Shown here: in pieces, positions 50,971 to 59,520 of the stretch
Layout: each line of letters starts with the position of its first letter
How positions within the stretch are numbered: the first letter of the stretch is position 1
Source of the DNA: Jatrophihabitans sp035642535
GTDB taxonomy: Bacteria > Actinomycetota > Actinomycetes > Mycobacteriales > Jatrophihabitantaceae
DNA: 64,000 bases
Reading direction: 5' to 3'
Assembly (NCBI GenBank): GCA_035642535.1
Contig: DASQSE010000089.1
Location: 7,497-71,496 of the forward strand
Position numbers and translations under genes: made by a program
The notes under the pieces: model-generated
Told to the model about the DNA's origin: nothing
What the model saw: the letters and a program-made list of their open reading frames with translations, nothing else
The model's database searches: none

Positions 50971-51546
50971 TCAACCTCCCGCTTCCCGCGACGGGGCGCC
51001 CGGACCGCCCGCCCGCAGATGATCCAGCAAGCCGACGAGACGTCGATGCGCTCGGTGTGTCCTCGACTTGACGGTACCTACCGGTACGCCGAGTCGCGTG
51101 GCGATCTGGCTGTGGGTCAGTCCCGTGAAGTGCTGCAGCCGGACCAATTGCGCCTCGTCCGGAGGCAGCGAATCGACTGCACGACGCACCTCCCAGACCT
51201 CGTAGATCTGCTCGGCCGAGGGCGGTGCGCTGGCCAGCAGCGGCTCGGCCGCTTCGAGGCTCGCGTGTCCGCGGTTGCGCCGGGACTGCCGGTAGATGTC
51301 GATCGCCGCGCGGCGGGCGATCGTCGCGAGCCATGGCCCGAGCGCTTGAGTGGGGTCGAATCGGTGCGCCGAACGCCACGCCTGGACGAACGCCTGCTGG
51401 GTTGCGTCCTCGGCCAGCCCCGAGTCACCGAGCACTTTGTAGGCAACCGCGTAGACGAGCCGGCCGTAGCTCTCATAGACGGCGCGGACGCTGTCCGGGT
51501 CGCCCGCTGCGAAATCGGCCGCCAGCTGGGCGTCCCCCGATGCCAC
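50971..51546 (-). CDS. ECF RNA polymerase sigma factor
   Basis: This 191-residue sigma factor has sigma-2 (AVYESYGRLVYAVAYKVLGD, then 'EDATQQAFVQAWRSAHRF' and WLATIARRAAIDIYRQ) and sigma-4 (SLPPDEAQLVRLQHFTGLTHSQIATRLGVPVGTVKSRTHRA, residues about 120-160) domains. GTG 51546 has GGTAGGG eight bases upstream; GTG 51555 is an alternative. The pair with the RskA-like gene is SigK/SigL-like in layout. It is divergent from a secreted protein, a plausible target. Confidence 0.88.
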   Translation of the reverse strand: MASGDAQLAADFAAGDPDSVRAVYESYGRLVYAVAYKVLGDSGLAEDATQQAFVQAWRSAHRFDPTQALGPWLATIARRAAIDIYRQSRRNRGHASLEAAEPLLASAPPSAEQIYEVWEVRRAVDSLPPDEAQLVRLQHFTGLTHSQIATRLGVPVGTVKSRTHRAHRRLVGLLDHLRAGGPGAPSREAGG

Positions 51547-51870
51547 GTCGAGCACCCTACCCGCGCCCGCTCGCAATGTGGGCCTCCCGCCACGACTGTC
51601 GGCATCGCGTAGTAGGTACGTACGTCGGGACGGCACCGGTTCGCGTTCGCATCGGTCCCCCTCGAAATATCTGTCTGCGCCTGCTGCCGGGACCTACGGG
51701 ATCCTGCCGCACCGGGCGCACGCGGACATCCGTGCCGAGCACGCATTCGGCACGCAATCCGGTAACGGGTGACGGGAGCAGAACCTGGCCGAGAACCGAT
51801 CGCGGGACAAGCCGCGTACCCCTGCCGAACGCGTCGAGACGGCCTCGGCGCAGCACACTCGGAGGAACGC
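51547..51870. other. 324-bp divergent promoter region
   Basis: No gene is seen. It separates the sigma operon from the secreted-protein gene and must carry both promoters. It contains GTGCCGA (51732-51738) and TCGGCAC (51747-51753), a 7-base inverted repeat with an 8-base gap, and a GTACGTACGT run at about 51616-51625. I could not identify matched -35/-10 boxes with confidence. Confidence 0.5.
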
Positions 51871-52512
51871 ATGAAACTGTCTCTGAAGGCCGCCGCCGCC
51901 ACCACGGCCGCCGTCCTCGCCGCGGGCGGCGTGGCCACCGCGGCCACCGCCCCCAGCGCGCAGTCCGCGGGCTCGGGCCTCACGTTCCATCTCATCCGCT
52001 CGGCCGGCGCGGTCGCGGCCGGGTGCCTCGACGATGCGCGGGCAACGGTGCACGTCAAGCATGCGGGTCAGGTCGAGATCATGACGATCGACGCGCACAA
52101 CCTGCCGAAGCGGACCGGCTTCGACGTCTTCATCAACCAGCTTCCGAACGCGCCGTTCGGCGTTTCGTGGTACCAGGGCGATCTGCACAGCGACAAGCAC
52201 GGTGACGCGCACGTCACCTTCATCGGGCGGTTCAGCGTCGAGACGTTCGCCGTCGCGCCGGGCAGCGGGGCGGCGCCGGTCGTGCACCACGACCCGATCG
52301 CCGACGCCACCACCAACCCGGCCTTCGCCCCGGTGCACACCTACCACGTCGGCGTCTGGTTCAACTCGCTGCAGAAGGCCATCGACGCCGGCTGCGCCAC
52401 CGACACCACGCTCCCGACGCCCTTCAACGGCGATCACAACGCCGGACCGCAGGCCCTGAGCACGCGGCAGTTCGACGACCGGCACGGGCCGCTGCGCCAG
52501 TTCAAGCCCTGA
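51871..52512 (+). CDS. Secreted conserved protein of unknown function, 213 aa
   Basis: This protein has a signal peptide (KLSLKAAAATTAAVLAAGGV, cleaved near residue 25-32) and a beta-rich mature domain: 'VTFIGRFSVETFAVAPG', 'VEIMTIDAHNLPKRTGFDVFINQLPN' and two Cys (AAGCLDDAR and DAGCATD) that can form a disulfide. GGAGG lies five bases before ATG 51871. No family name can be given. It is divergent from the ECF sigma factor, so it may belong to its regulon, and it ends at a strong bidirectional terminator. Confidence 0.82.
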   Translation: MKLSLKAAAATTAAVLAAGGVATAATAPSAQSAGSGLTFHLIRSAGAVAAGCLDDARATVHVKHAGQVEIMTIDAHNLPKRTGFDVFINQLPNAPFGVSWYQGDLHSDKHGDAHVTFIGRFSVETFAVAPGSGAAPVVHHDPIADATTNPAFAPVHTYHVGVWFNSLQKAIDAGCATDTTLPTPFNGDHNAGPQALSTRQFDDRHGPLRQFKP

Positions 52513-52530
52513 CGAGCCGCAACCGCGGGG

Positions 52531-52568
52531 AGAGACTGGCCCGGTCAACGCAGACCGGGCCAGTCTCT
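52531..52568. terminator. Bidirectional hairpin terminator
   Basis: A perfect 15-base stem (arms 52531-52545 and 52554-52568; core GAGACTGGCCCGGT/ACCGGGCCAGTCTC) encloses an 8-base loop. It sits between the convergent ends of the secreted-protein gene and the sensor kinase gene and ends in TTGTGCTT. Confidence 0.9.
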
Positions 52569-52581
52569 TGTGCTTCCCGGG

Positions 52582-53748
52582 TCACCCCTTCCCGGCAGAC
52601 GGCAGCGTCTTCGGCGTCGACCACGCGCCGGGCAGCACGATGACGACCTCGGTCGGCCCGCCGGGCGGGCTGTCGACGGTCAACACACCGTCGAATGCGG
52701 ACAGCCGTCGCGCGATGCCACGCAGCCCGGTGCCGCGGCTCGCGTCCGCACCGCCGATCCCGTCGTCCTCGACGCGCAACTCGATGTCGTTCGCCACCCG
52801 GTTCAGCCGGATCGTCACCTGCTTCGCCGATGCGTGCTTGACGACGTTGGTCAGCGCCTCGGCTGCCGCGAAGTACGTCGCGGATTCGACCGGCGCCGGC
52901 AACCGTCCCGAGATGTCGCTGCGCACGTCCACCGGCACCGGCACCGCCGTGGCGAGTGCCCGCACCGCCTCGACGAGCCCCCGGTCGGCCAGCACCGGCG
53001 GGTGGATGCCGCGCACAAGTTCGCGCAGCTCGGCCAGCGCGTCCGTGGCCGTGTCCCGTGCCTCGCTCAACAGCGACTTCGCCATCTCCGGGTCCCGTTC
53101 GAGCTGCTCCTGGGCGAGTCCCAGATTCATGCCGATCGCCACCAGCCGCGCCTGCGCCCCGTCGTGCAGATCGCGCTCGATGCGGCGCAGTTCCGCCGCT
53201 TGGGTGTCGACGGTCTCGGCGCGCGACTCGGTGAGTTGTTCCACCCGCAGCGCGAGCCGGCTCTTCTCCGAGACCGACAGCAGCGCGCGGGACAACGCCG
53301 CGTGGGCGCGCACGGCCATGCCGGGCGGCAGCCACCAGAAGATCAGATCGAGGACCGCCTCGACGATCCCGATGATGCCGAGCGCCAGGCCGACCGTTCC
53401 GTTGGCCATGAGCCACACGGCGTCGCGCCGCCGGGCCGGATCGCGGAACAGCGCCTGCACCCGAACCAGCAGGTTGCCCGAGCGCGAGGCGAGGTAGGGA
53501 CTCTCGATGGTTCCCTTGCCGTCGATGTTCGTCAGCCGGCGGCGATAGAACTGGGCGATCGGACGGGCCACCGCCATCGCGACCAGCAGTATCGGGATGC
53601 CGACCCATACGACGATCAGCGCCGAGCCGAGGACGGTGAGGATGAACATCACCAGGCTCACCGCGGCGAACGCGGTGACGACGGGCGCCCACCACAGCAG
53701 CCGCACTCGCAACTTCAACGCGCCGATCACGCCTTCATCCTGACGCAT
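52582..53748 (-). CDS. Sensor histidine kinase (HisKA_3 type)
   Basis: This 388-residue kinase has four hydrophobic segments (about 20-60 and 112-150), then phospho-acceptor His in 'RIERDLHDGAQARLVAIG' and HATPase_c boxes 'AEALTNVVKHASAKQV', DDGIGGAD and GTGLRGIARRL. No receiver gene is adjacent; the most likely partner is the response regulator at 49608-50255, beyond the sigma genes. It is divergent from the MMPL transporter by 124 bases. Confidence 0.9.
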   Translation of the reverse strand: MRQDEGVIGALKLRVRLLWWAPVVTAFAAVSLVMFILTVLGSALIVVWVGIPILLVAMAVARPIAQFYRRRLTNIDGKGTIESPYLASRSGNLLVRVQALFRDPARRRDAVWLMANGTVGLALGIIGIVEAVLDLIFWWLPPGMAVRAHAALSRALLSVSEKSRLALRVEQLTESRAETVDTQAAELRRIERDLHDGAQARLVAIGMNLGLAQEQLERDPEMAKSLLSEARDTATDALAELRELVRGIHPPVLADRGLVEAVRALATAVPVPVDVRSDISGRLPAPVESATYFAAAEALTNVVKHASAKQVTIRLNRVANDIELRVEDDGIGGADASRGTGLRGIARRLSAFDGVLTVDSPPGGPTEVVIVLPGAWSTPKTLPSAGKG

Positions 53749-53872
53749 CGGACCGGTTCCGCAGGTAGAGGAAACTCCACCATCAGCGGGGGCCCAGGCC
53801 CAGTGTTTCCGCCACCGGCCGGCGGCAACGTCATCGGTGCAGACAAATACCCCGCACTGAAAGGCAAGCGCC

Positions 53873-56044
53873 GTGTCTCAACACCAAGCCTCTGCGCGCC
53901 GGCCCGTCACCGTCCGGGTCGCGCGCTGGAGCGCCACCCACCCTTGGCGTGCTATCGCGCTGTGGCTGGTCTTCGTCGCCGCGTCCATCGCGATCGGCAA
54001 CCTCTCCGGCCTGCACACGACGAGCGACGTCCAGGAGCTCACCGGCCAGTCGCAGCAGGCCCAGCGCTGGCTCGACGACGCCAACCTCGACTCACCGGAC
54101 ACCGAGAACGTGCTGGTTACCGCCCGCTCCGGCCGCCTCGACGCCGACCAGGCCCGGCAAGCGCTGGCCGCGGCCGCACACCGCATGCGGGCGCTGTCTG
54201 ACGTGACCCGTGTCGGCAACCCGGTCGGCTCCGCCGACGGCAGCGCGATGACCGTCCAGCTGACCCTCAAGGACAACGCGGACATCAAACCCGTCCTCGC
54301 CGCCACCACCGCGACGCAACGCCAGTACCCCCACCTGCGGGTCGAAGAGGTCGGATCGGTGTCGATGGACGCCGCGGTCAACGACCAGGTCAATAGCGAC
54401 CTGTCGGCAGCGGCGAAGTACAGCCTGCCGGTGACGCTGGTGATCCTGCTGATCGCGTTCGGCGCCATCGTGGCTGCCGGCGTGCCGGTCCTGCTCGCTC
54501 TCTCGGCGGTCGGTTCGGCGATCGGGCTCACGGCGCTGTCCTCGCACCTGATCCCGAGCACCGAGTCGGTCTCGAGCGTGATCCTGCTGATGGGGATGGC
54601 CGTCGGCGTCGACTACTCGCTGTTCTACGTGAAGCGCGCCCGCGCCGAGCGGCACCGCGGGCACAGCCAACTCGACGCGGTGGAGATCGCCGCCGAGACG
54701 GCCGGCCACTCGGTGCTGGTCTCCGGGCTAGCGGTGCTGGTCTCCATGTTCGGGCTCTACCTCTCCGCGGACGCGACCTTCGCCGGCCTCGGGACGGGCG
54801 CGATCATCGTCGTCGCGGTCGCGGTGCTGGGCTCGCTCACGGTGCTGCCCGCCGTGCTCGTCAAGCTCGGCAGGGGGATCGACCGGCCGCGCATCCCGGT
54901 GCTCTGGCGCCTGACCACGCTGGATCGCGAACCGCGGTTGTGGGCCGCGCTGCTGCGTCCGTCGCTGCAACGCCCGGGCCGCACGCTGCTCATCTCGGTA
55001 CTGGCCCTGAGCGCCGTCGCGATACCGGCGCTCGGCATGAAGTTGCGCTCGGACAGCGCGCAGTCGCTGCCGTCCTCGATCGCGAAGACGCACACGCTCG
55101 ACCGGCTCGCCACCGCGTTCCCGGACAAGCAGGCCGAGCAGCAGGTCGTGGTCCGCTCGGCCGCGGTGGACGCACCGGCCGTGCACACCGCGCTGCGCCA
55201 GCTCGCGACCTCGGCCGCGGACAGCGGGCTGTTCCTGCGCAACACGCAGCACATCCGCGTCTCGGCCGACCACACCGTGCAGGTGATGCAACTCGACGCG
55301 CCCTACGACGAGGAGGCGCCCAAGGCCCGTGCCGGGATCGATCTGCTGCGCTCGGAGCTCGTGCCGCATGCACTACGCGACGTGCCGGGCGCGGAGTTCG
55401 CAGTCGGTGGCGACACCGCGCAGAACCTCGACATCGACCGGCACATGTCCGACCGGCTGCCGTGGGTGATTGGCTTCGTCGTCGGGCTGACCGTATTGAT
55501 CATGGGTTGGGTGTTCCGCTCCGTCACGATCGCGTTGACCACGGCCGTGATGAACCTGCTTTCGGCAGGCGCATCCTTCGGCGTGCTCGTGCTCACCTTC
55601 CAGCACTCGTGGGCCGAGTCGCTGCTCGGCTTCAAGTCGACGGGTGCCTTGATCAACTGGATCCCGCTGTTCTGTTTCGTCGTGCTGTTCGGCCTCTCGA
55701 TGGACTATCACGTGTTCGTCATCAGCCGGATCCGCGAGGCGGCGGCACGTGGCCTGTCCACCCGGGATGCGATTCGCGAGGGCATCACGCGGTCGGCCGG
55801 CACGGTCACCAGCGCCGCGCTCGTCATGGTTTCGGTGTTCGCGATCTTCGCCGGCCTGCACATGATCGAGATGAAGGAACTCGGCGTCGGGCTGGCGATC
55901 GCGGTCCTCGTGGACGCGCTGGTCGTGCGCACGATCGTGTTGCCGTCGCTGATGATGCTGCTCGGCAGGTGGAACTGGTGGCCCGGCCGCGTGCGGGCGG
56001 GCGCGGTGTCGACGGCGCGCGAGCCGGAGTTGGTGTCGGTCTGA
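53873..56044 (+). CDS. MMPL/RND-family transporter
   Basis: This 723-residue protein has 11-12 spans in two repeats, each with a large extracytoplasmic loop. The motif 'MGMAVGVDYSLFYVKRARAE' in the first half and 'FGLSMDYHVFVISRIREA' in the second carry the Asp-Tyr pairs of the proton-relay. Mycobacterial relatives export lipids; lipid or drug export here is an inference. The GTG start at 53873 gives VSQHQASARRPVTVRVA. It is divergent from the kinase gene, which could control it. Confidence 0.92.
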   Translation: MSQHQASARRPVTVRVARWSATHPWRAIALWLVFVAASIAIGNLSGLHTTSDVQELTGQSQQAQRWLDDANLDSPDTENVLVTARSGRLDADQARQALAAAAHRMRALSDVTRVGNPVGSADGSAMTVQLTLKDNADIKPVLAATTATQRQYPHLRVEEVGSVSMDAAVNDQVNSDLSAAAKYSLPVTLVILLIAFGAIVAAGVPVLLALSAVGSAIGLTALSSHLIPSTESVSSVILLMGMAVGVDYSLFYVKRARAERHRGHSQLDAVEIAAETAGHSVLVSGLAVLVSMFGLYLSADATFAGLGTGAIIVVAVAVLGSLTVLPAVLVKLGRGIDRPRIPVLWRLTTLDREPRLWAALLRPSLQRPGRTLLISVLALSAVAIPALGMKLRSDSAQSLPSSIAKTHTLDRLATAFPDKQAEQQVVVRSAAVDAPAVHTALRQLATSAADSGLFLRNTQHIRVSADHTVQVMQLDAPYDEEAPKARAGIDLLRSELVPHALRDVPGAEFAVGGDTAQNLDIDRHMSDRLPWVIGFVVGLTVLIMGWVFRSVTIALTTAVMNLLSAGASFGVLVLTFQHSWAESLLGFKSTGALINWIPLFCFVVLFGLSMDYHVFVISRIREAAARGLSTRDAIREGITRSAGTVTSAALVMVSVFAIFAGLHMIEMKELGVGLAIAVLVDALVVRTIVLPSLMMLLGRWNWWPGRVRAGAVSTAREPELVSV

Positions 56045-56048
56045 CTCT

Positions 56049-56118
56049 CGCCTCATCCGTGATCAACAGGGCCGAACCGTCGTTACCGAACGGTTCGGCC
56101 CTGTTGATCAACGAGGCG
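56049..56118. terminator. Very stable nested hairpin terminator
   Basis: Two 21-base perfect arms (56060-56080 and 56090-56110; starting TGATCAACAGGG) enclose a 9-base loop. A second outer stem CGCCTC/GAGGCG (56049-56054 and 56113-56118) adds to it. It lies between convergent genes (MMPL and a 66-aa protein) and works as a bidirectional terminator by position. Confidence 0.9.
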
Positions 56119-56139
56119 GGCGGCGTTGCGAGGCGCGCG

Positions 56140-56340
56140 TCAGCTGTCGGCCAGCAGCATCGGGCCGTAAACCTTGCGCTCGCCGTCGAACAGCGTCGCC
56201 TGCACGACGCCAACGCCGGCGAGTTCGCGCCAGTGCTCGCCCAGCCAGCTCTCGGCGTCCGACTGGTTGGAATGAGTCGGCGAGCTCGGACTCGACAGTT
56301 CTTTGCCGTCGTTGCCTTCGAGGCGCCATGACCAAGTCAT
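56140..56340 (-). CDS. Small conserved protein, 66 aa
   Basis: The 66-residue protein reads MTWSWRLEGNDGKELSSPSS and then 'SDAESWLGEHWRELAGVGVVQATLFDGERKVYGPMLL'. It is a single small alpha/beta unit with three Trp residues, with no signal or membrane segment. I recall such proteins as widely distributed in actinobacteria without function. The ATG at 56340 lies 25 bases from the divergent CobT-like gene. Confidence 0.8.
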   Translation of the reverse strand: MTWSWRLEGNDGKELSSPSSPTHSNQSDAESWLGEHWRELAGVGVVQATLFDGERKVYGPMLLADS

Positions 56341-56365
56341 CGGTGGCAGCGTACATACTGGCCCG

Positions 56366-57205
56366 GTGACCGCCGCCGCCCTGCTGGACCTCGGCGCCGA
56401 CGTGCGATGGCCCGACGCCGAGGCGGCGGGTGCGGCCCGCACCCACACGGACCGGCCCGCGGGACGGCTCGGCGAGCTGGTCGAGTGGCTGTCCGCGACG
56501 CAGGGCAAGTTCCGGCCCGAGTTGCCACGCCGCGCGCGGTGCATCGTGTTGGGCTCCGCGTCGGACCCGCTGGTCGAGCTCGCCGCGACGCTCGATATCG
56601 GAGTGGTGAGCGTCGAGTTGCCGGTCGATGCCGCGGCCGCGCTATCGCTCGGCGTGCAGACGGCCGACGACGAGATCGAGGCGGGCGCCGACCTGCTGGT
56701 GCTCGCCGGTCACGACGACGCGCCTGCGCCGGCCGCGGTGGTCAGCGTCATCGCGGGGGCCGAACCCGTCGCGCTGCTCCCGCGCGGCGCTGCCGCGGTC
56801 GACACCGCTCGGTGGGTCGACGATGCGACGCGGATGCGGAGCCTGCGGCGACGCATCGTGCAGCTGCGCGCCAGCCCGGACGAGCTGCTCGCCGAGCTCG
56901 GCAGCCCGGGGCTCGCGACGGCAGCGGGCTTCGCCTTGCGCGCGGCGGCCAGGCGCACGCCGCTCGTGCTCGACGGGACTGCCGCGGTCGCCGCGGGGCT
57001 GCTGTGCGCCGATTCCCAGCCTCGCGCGCGCGAGTGGTGGCAGGTCGCCGACACCTCCCCCGATCGCGCCCACGCCCGCGCACGGGAACAGCTCGAGCTG
57101 CGCCCGCTGCTCGACCTCGGCACCGACACCGGCGACGGCATCGCCGGGGCCCTGGCGGTTGCGGTGCTCCATGCCGCAGTCGTAGCGAGCGGGCGCGATG
57201 AGTGA
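56366..57205 (+). CDS. CobT-like protein lacking catalytic motifs
   Basis: This 279-residue protein aligns by order with nicotinate-nucleotide:dimethylbenzimidazole phosphoribosyltransferase: 'RLGELVEWLSATQGKFRP' and 'LDLGTDTGDGIAGALAVAVLHAA' are recognisable. Canonical CobT signatures are missing: the AADHGV loop is replaced by VLGSASDPL, the GEMGIGNTT phosphate loop by AGHDDAPAP, and the catalytic Glu of GEGxGA by Asp (GDGIAGA). It is about 70 residues shorter than CobT. It is likely non-catalytic or altered. The GTG start gives VTAAALLDLGA. It overlaps the permease gene by 8 bases. Confidence 0.75.
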   Translation: MTAAALLDLGADVRWPDAEAAGAARTHTDRPAGRLGELVEWLSATQGKFRPELPRRARCIVLGSASDPLVELAATLDIGVVSVELPVDAAAALSLGVQTADDEIEAGADLLVLAGHDDAPAPAAVVSVIAGAEPVALLPRGAAAVDTARWVDDATRMRSLRRRIVQLRASPDELLAELGSPGLATAAGFALRAAARRTPLVLDGTAAVAAGLLCADSQPRAREWWQVADTSPDRAHARAREQLELRPLLDLGTDTGDGIAGALAVAVLHAAVVASGRDE

Positions 57206-58364
57206 GGCCGACCGGCCGCTGCCCGCCTCGCGCCGGGACGCCGTCGAAGCGGTCACCTGGCCGGTGCGCGTCGCCGCGGCGTGGAGCTGGCGCCTGATCG
57301 TCATCGGCTTCGCGGTGCTCATCCTGGCGCGCATCTTCAACCGCATCGAACTGGTCGCTTTCTCCTTCGTCCTCGCGCTGTTCTTCACGGCTGTGCTGCA
57401 CCCGCTCGAGGTGTTGCTGCGCCGCATCCCCGGGCCGCGTTCGATCTCTGCCGGCCTCGCGCTACTCGTCGGGCTCGCTGTCCTGGCCGGCATCGGCTGG
57501 TTCGTCACGTGGCAGATCACGCAGCACTCGGCGCAGCTCGGCGACCAGATCAACAACTTCGTCGACAGCATCCGCAACTGGCTGCGGACCGGCCCGCTGC
57601 ACCTCAAATCGTCCGACCTCGACAACATCGTCGACAAGATCAAGTCGACCGTCCAGGAGCATCAGAGCCAACTGGTCAGCGGCGCCATCCAGACGGTGCG
57701 CACCGTTGTCGAATTGCTCGGCGCGGGGTTGCTGACCCTGCTGTCCACCTTCTTCCTGCTGCGTGACGGCGAGCAGATCTGGGGCTGGACGTTGCGGTTG
57801 TTCCCACGCGGGGCGCAGCCACGCCTCGACCACGCCGGCCGGGTCGGCTGGCGCACGCTCGGCGGGTTCATGCGCGGGCAGGTGCTGATCGCGCTGCTGC
57901 ACGGCGTGTCGATCATGATCGTGCTGTTCATCCTCAACGTGCCGCTCGCCGCCGCGCTCGGCGTCCTCATCTTCCTCGGCTCGTTCGTCCCGCTGATCGG
58001 TCTGACCGTCACAGGATCGCTTGCTGTCGCGGTGGCGGGCCTCGAGCACGGCGTCACCGGAGCCATCGTGGTGGGCATCGCGATCGTCGTGCTCGTCCAG
58101 CTCGAGGCGCACCTGTTGCAGCCGCTCATCATGAGCCGCAGCGTCGAGATCCATCCGCTGGCGGTGGCGCTCTCGGTGCTTACCGGGACGCTCCTCGCGG
58201 GCATCGTGGGCGCGCTGCTCGCGGTGCCCCTCGTCGCGTTCCTCAACGCGACGATCCACGCGTTGCGAGCCGACCCGGCCGGACCGGCCGACGCGCCGGA
58301 GCCGCCGGTGCTCGAGAAGGACGAGCAGCTGGACGATCCCGCCGAACCTCTATCGGACGTGTGA
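57198..58364 (+). CDS. AI-2E family (PerM-like) permease
   Basis: This 388-residue polytopic protein has about eight spans, with a soluble helical insert (about residues 110-165, 'LGDQINNFVDSIRNWLRTG') between early spans, and the family hallmark 'LIFLGSFVPLIGLTVTGSLAVAVAGLEHG' plus 'QPLIMSRSVEIHPLAVALSVLTG'. Members export or exchange small molecules; the name should not be taken as proof of AI-2. The last 30 residues are acidic. Its 3' end overlaps gcvT by 15 bases (convergent). Confidence 0.93.
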   Translation: MSEADRPLPASRRDAVEAVTWPVRVAAAWSWRLIVIGFAVLILARIFNRIELVAFSFVLALFFTAVLHPLEVLLRRIPGPRSISAGLALLVGLAVLAGIGWFVTWQITQHSAQLGDQINNFVDSIRNWLRTGPLHLKSSDLDNIVDKIKSTVQEHQSQLVSGAIQTVRTVVELLGAGLLTLLSTFFLLRDGEQIWGWTLRLFPRGAQPRLDHAGRVGWRTLGGFMRGQVLIALLHGVSIMIVLFILNVPLAAALGVLIFLGSFVPLIGLTVTGSLAVAVAGLEHGVTGAIVVGIAIVVLVQLEAHLLQPLIMSRSVEIHPLAVALSVLTGTLLAGIVGALLAVPLVAFLNATIHALRADPAGPADAPEPPVLEKDEQLDDPAEPLSDV

Positions 58365-59459
58365 CTCGACGAACGGCGGCTTCACGACCCGCGCCTGACT
58401 GCGCCGGCCGCGCACGTCGATCTGGATGACGTCACCGTCCGCGACGCCGGCGTCGGCCGAGATGAGCGCGAGCCCGATGCCGACGCGCCGGCTCGGCGAG
58501 AACGTCCCGCTCGTCACCTCGCCGATGACCTCGCCGGCTTCGCTCAGGACGGGCATGTGCGCACGCGGGATGCCGCGGTCCAGCGATTCGAGCCCGCGCA
58601 GCGTCCGCGCCGGACCTGCGGCCTTCTCCTCGACCAGGACGTCCCGACCCCAGAAGGCGTCCTTCTTCCACCCGACCGCCCAGCCGGCGCGCGCCTGCAG
58701 CGGCGAGATGTCGAGGGAGAGATCCTGCCCGTGCAGCGGGTAGCCCATCTCGGTGCGCAGCGTGTCGCGCGCGCCCAGGCCGGCCGGCATGCCTCCCGCG
58801 CCGCGCACCTGCTCGGCCAGCGCATCCCACAGCGCCAGCGCGTCGCCCCACGCGGGGATCAACTCGTAGCCGTGCTCGCCGGTGTAACCGGTGCGGCAGA
58901 TCCGCACCGGACGGCCGTCCCATTCCGCGTCGGCGTACGCCATGTAGTCCTGCGTGGACGGCAGCCCGAGCCGATCGAGCACGTCGGCCGAGCGCGGGCC
59001 CTGCACCGCGAGGACGGCGAAGTCCCGGTGCCGGTTGGTGACCTCGATGCCGTCCGGGGCGACGGCCGCGAGCCGGCGCACGACCTCGGTGGTGTTCGCG
59101 GCGTTCGGCACGAGGAAGACATCGTCGTCGTCCACCAGATAGGCGATCAGGTCGTCGACCACGCCGCCCGACTCGTCGCAGCACAGCGTGTATTGCGCCT
59201 GGCCGGGCGCGATGCGGTCGAGGTCGTTCGTCAGACAGGAGTTCACGAACGCCCGCGCGCCCGGCCCGCGCACTGTCGCCTTGCCGAGGTGCGAGACGTC
59301 GAAGACGCCGACCGCCTCGCGCACCGCGGCGTGCTCCTTCAGCACGCCGCCACCGGCCGCGGTGTATTCGATCGGCATCTCCCAGCCGCCGAAGTCGGCG
59401 AGCTTCGCACCGAGGGCGACGTGCCGGTCGTACAGCGGCGAACGGAGCAGATCAGCCAT
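58350..59459 (-). CDS. gcvT: Aminomethyltransferase (glycine cleavage T protein)
   Basis: This 369-residue tetrahydrofolate-dependent protein transfers the methylene group in glycine cleavage. It opens MADLLRSPLYDRHVALGAKLADFGGWEMP and contains 'FDVSHLGKATVRGPGARAF', 'RTGYTGEHGYELI' and 'LGARDTLRTEMGYPLHGQDL' (catalytic Asp in the ARDTLR block). No glycine riboswitch was seen upstream. It is divergent from pepA by 61 bases. gcvH/gcvP are not in the window. Confidence 0.95.
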   Translation of the reverse strand: MADLLRSPLYDRHVALGAKLADFGGWEMPIEYTAAGGGVLKEHAAVREAVGVFDVSHLGKATVRGPGARAFVNSCLTNDLDRIAPGQAQYTLCCDESGGVVDDLIAYLVDDDDVFLVPNAANTTEVVRRLAAVAPDGIEVTNRHRDFAVLAVQGPRSADVLDRLGLPSTQDYMAYADAEWDGRPVRICRTGYTGEHGYELIPAWGDALALWDALAEQVRGAGGMPAGLGARDTLRTEMGYPLHGQDLSLDISPLQARAGWAVGWKKDAFWGRDVLVEEKAAGPARTLRGLESLDRGIPRAHMPVLSEAGEVIGEVTSGTFSPSRRVGIGLALISADAGVADGDVIQIDVRGRRSQARVVKPPFVESHVR

Positions 59460-59520
59460 GCGCGACAACCTACCCACCACCCGAACCCACGAAGAAGCGG
59501 CAAATGCATACGATCAGCGC

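Noticed and set aside
59460..59520. Possible glycine riboswitch before gcvT
   Set aside because: Only 61 bases separate gcvT and pepA, too short for a glycine aptamer, and no conserved blocks are seen.
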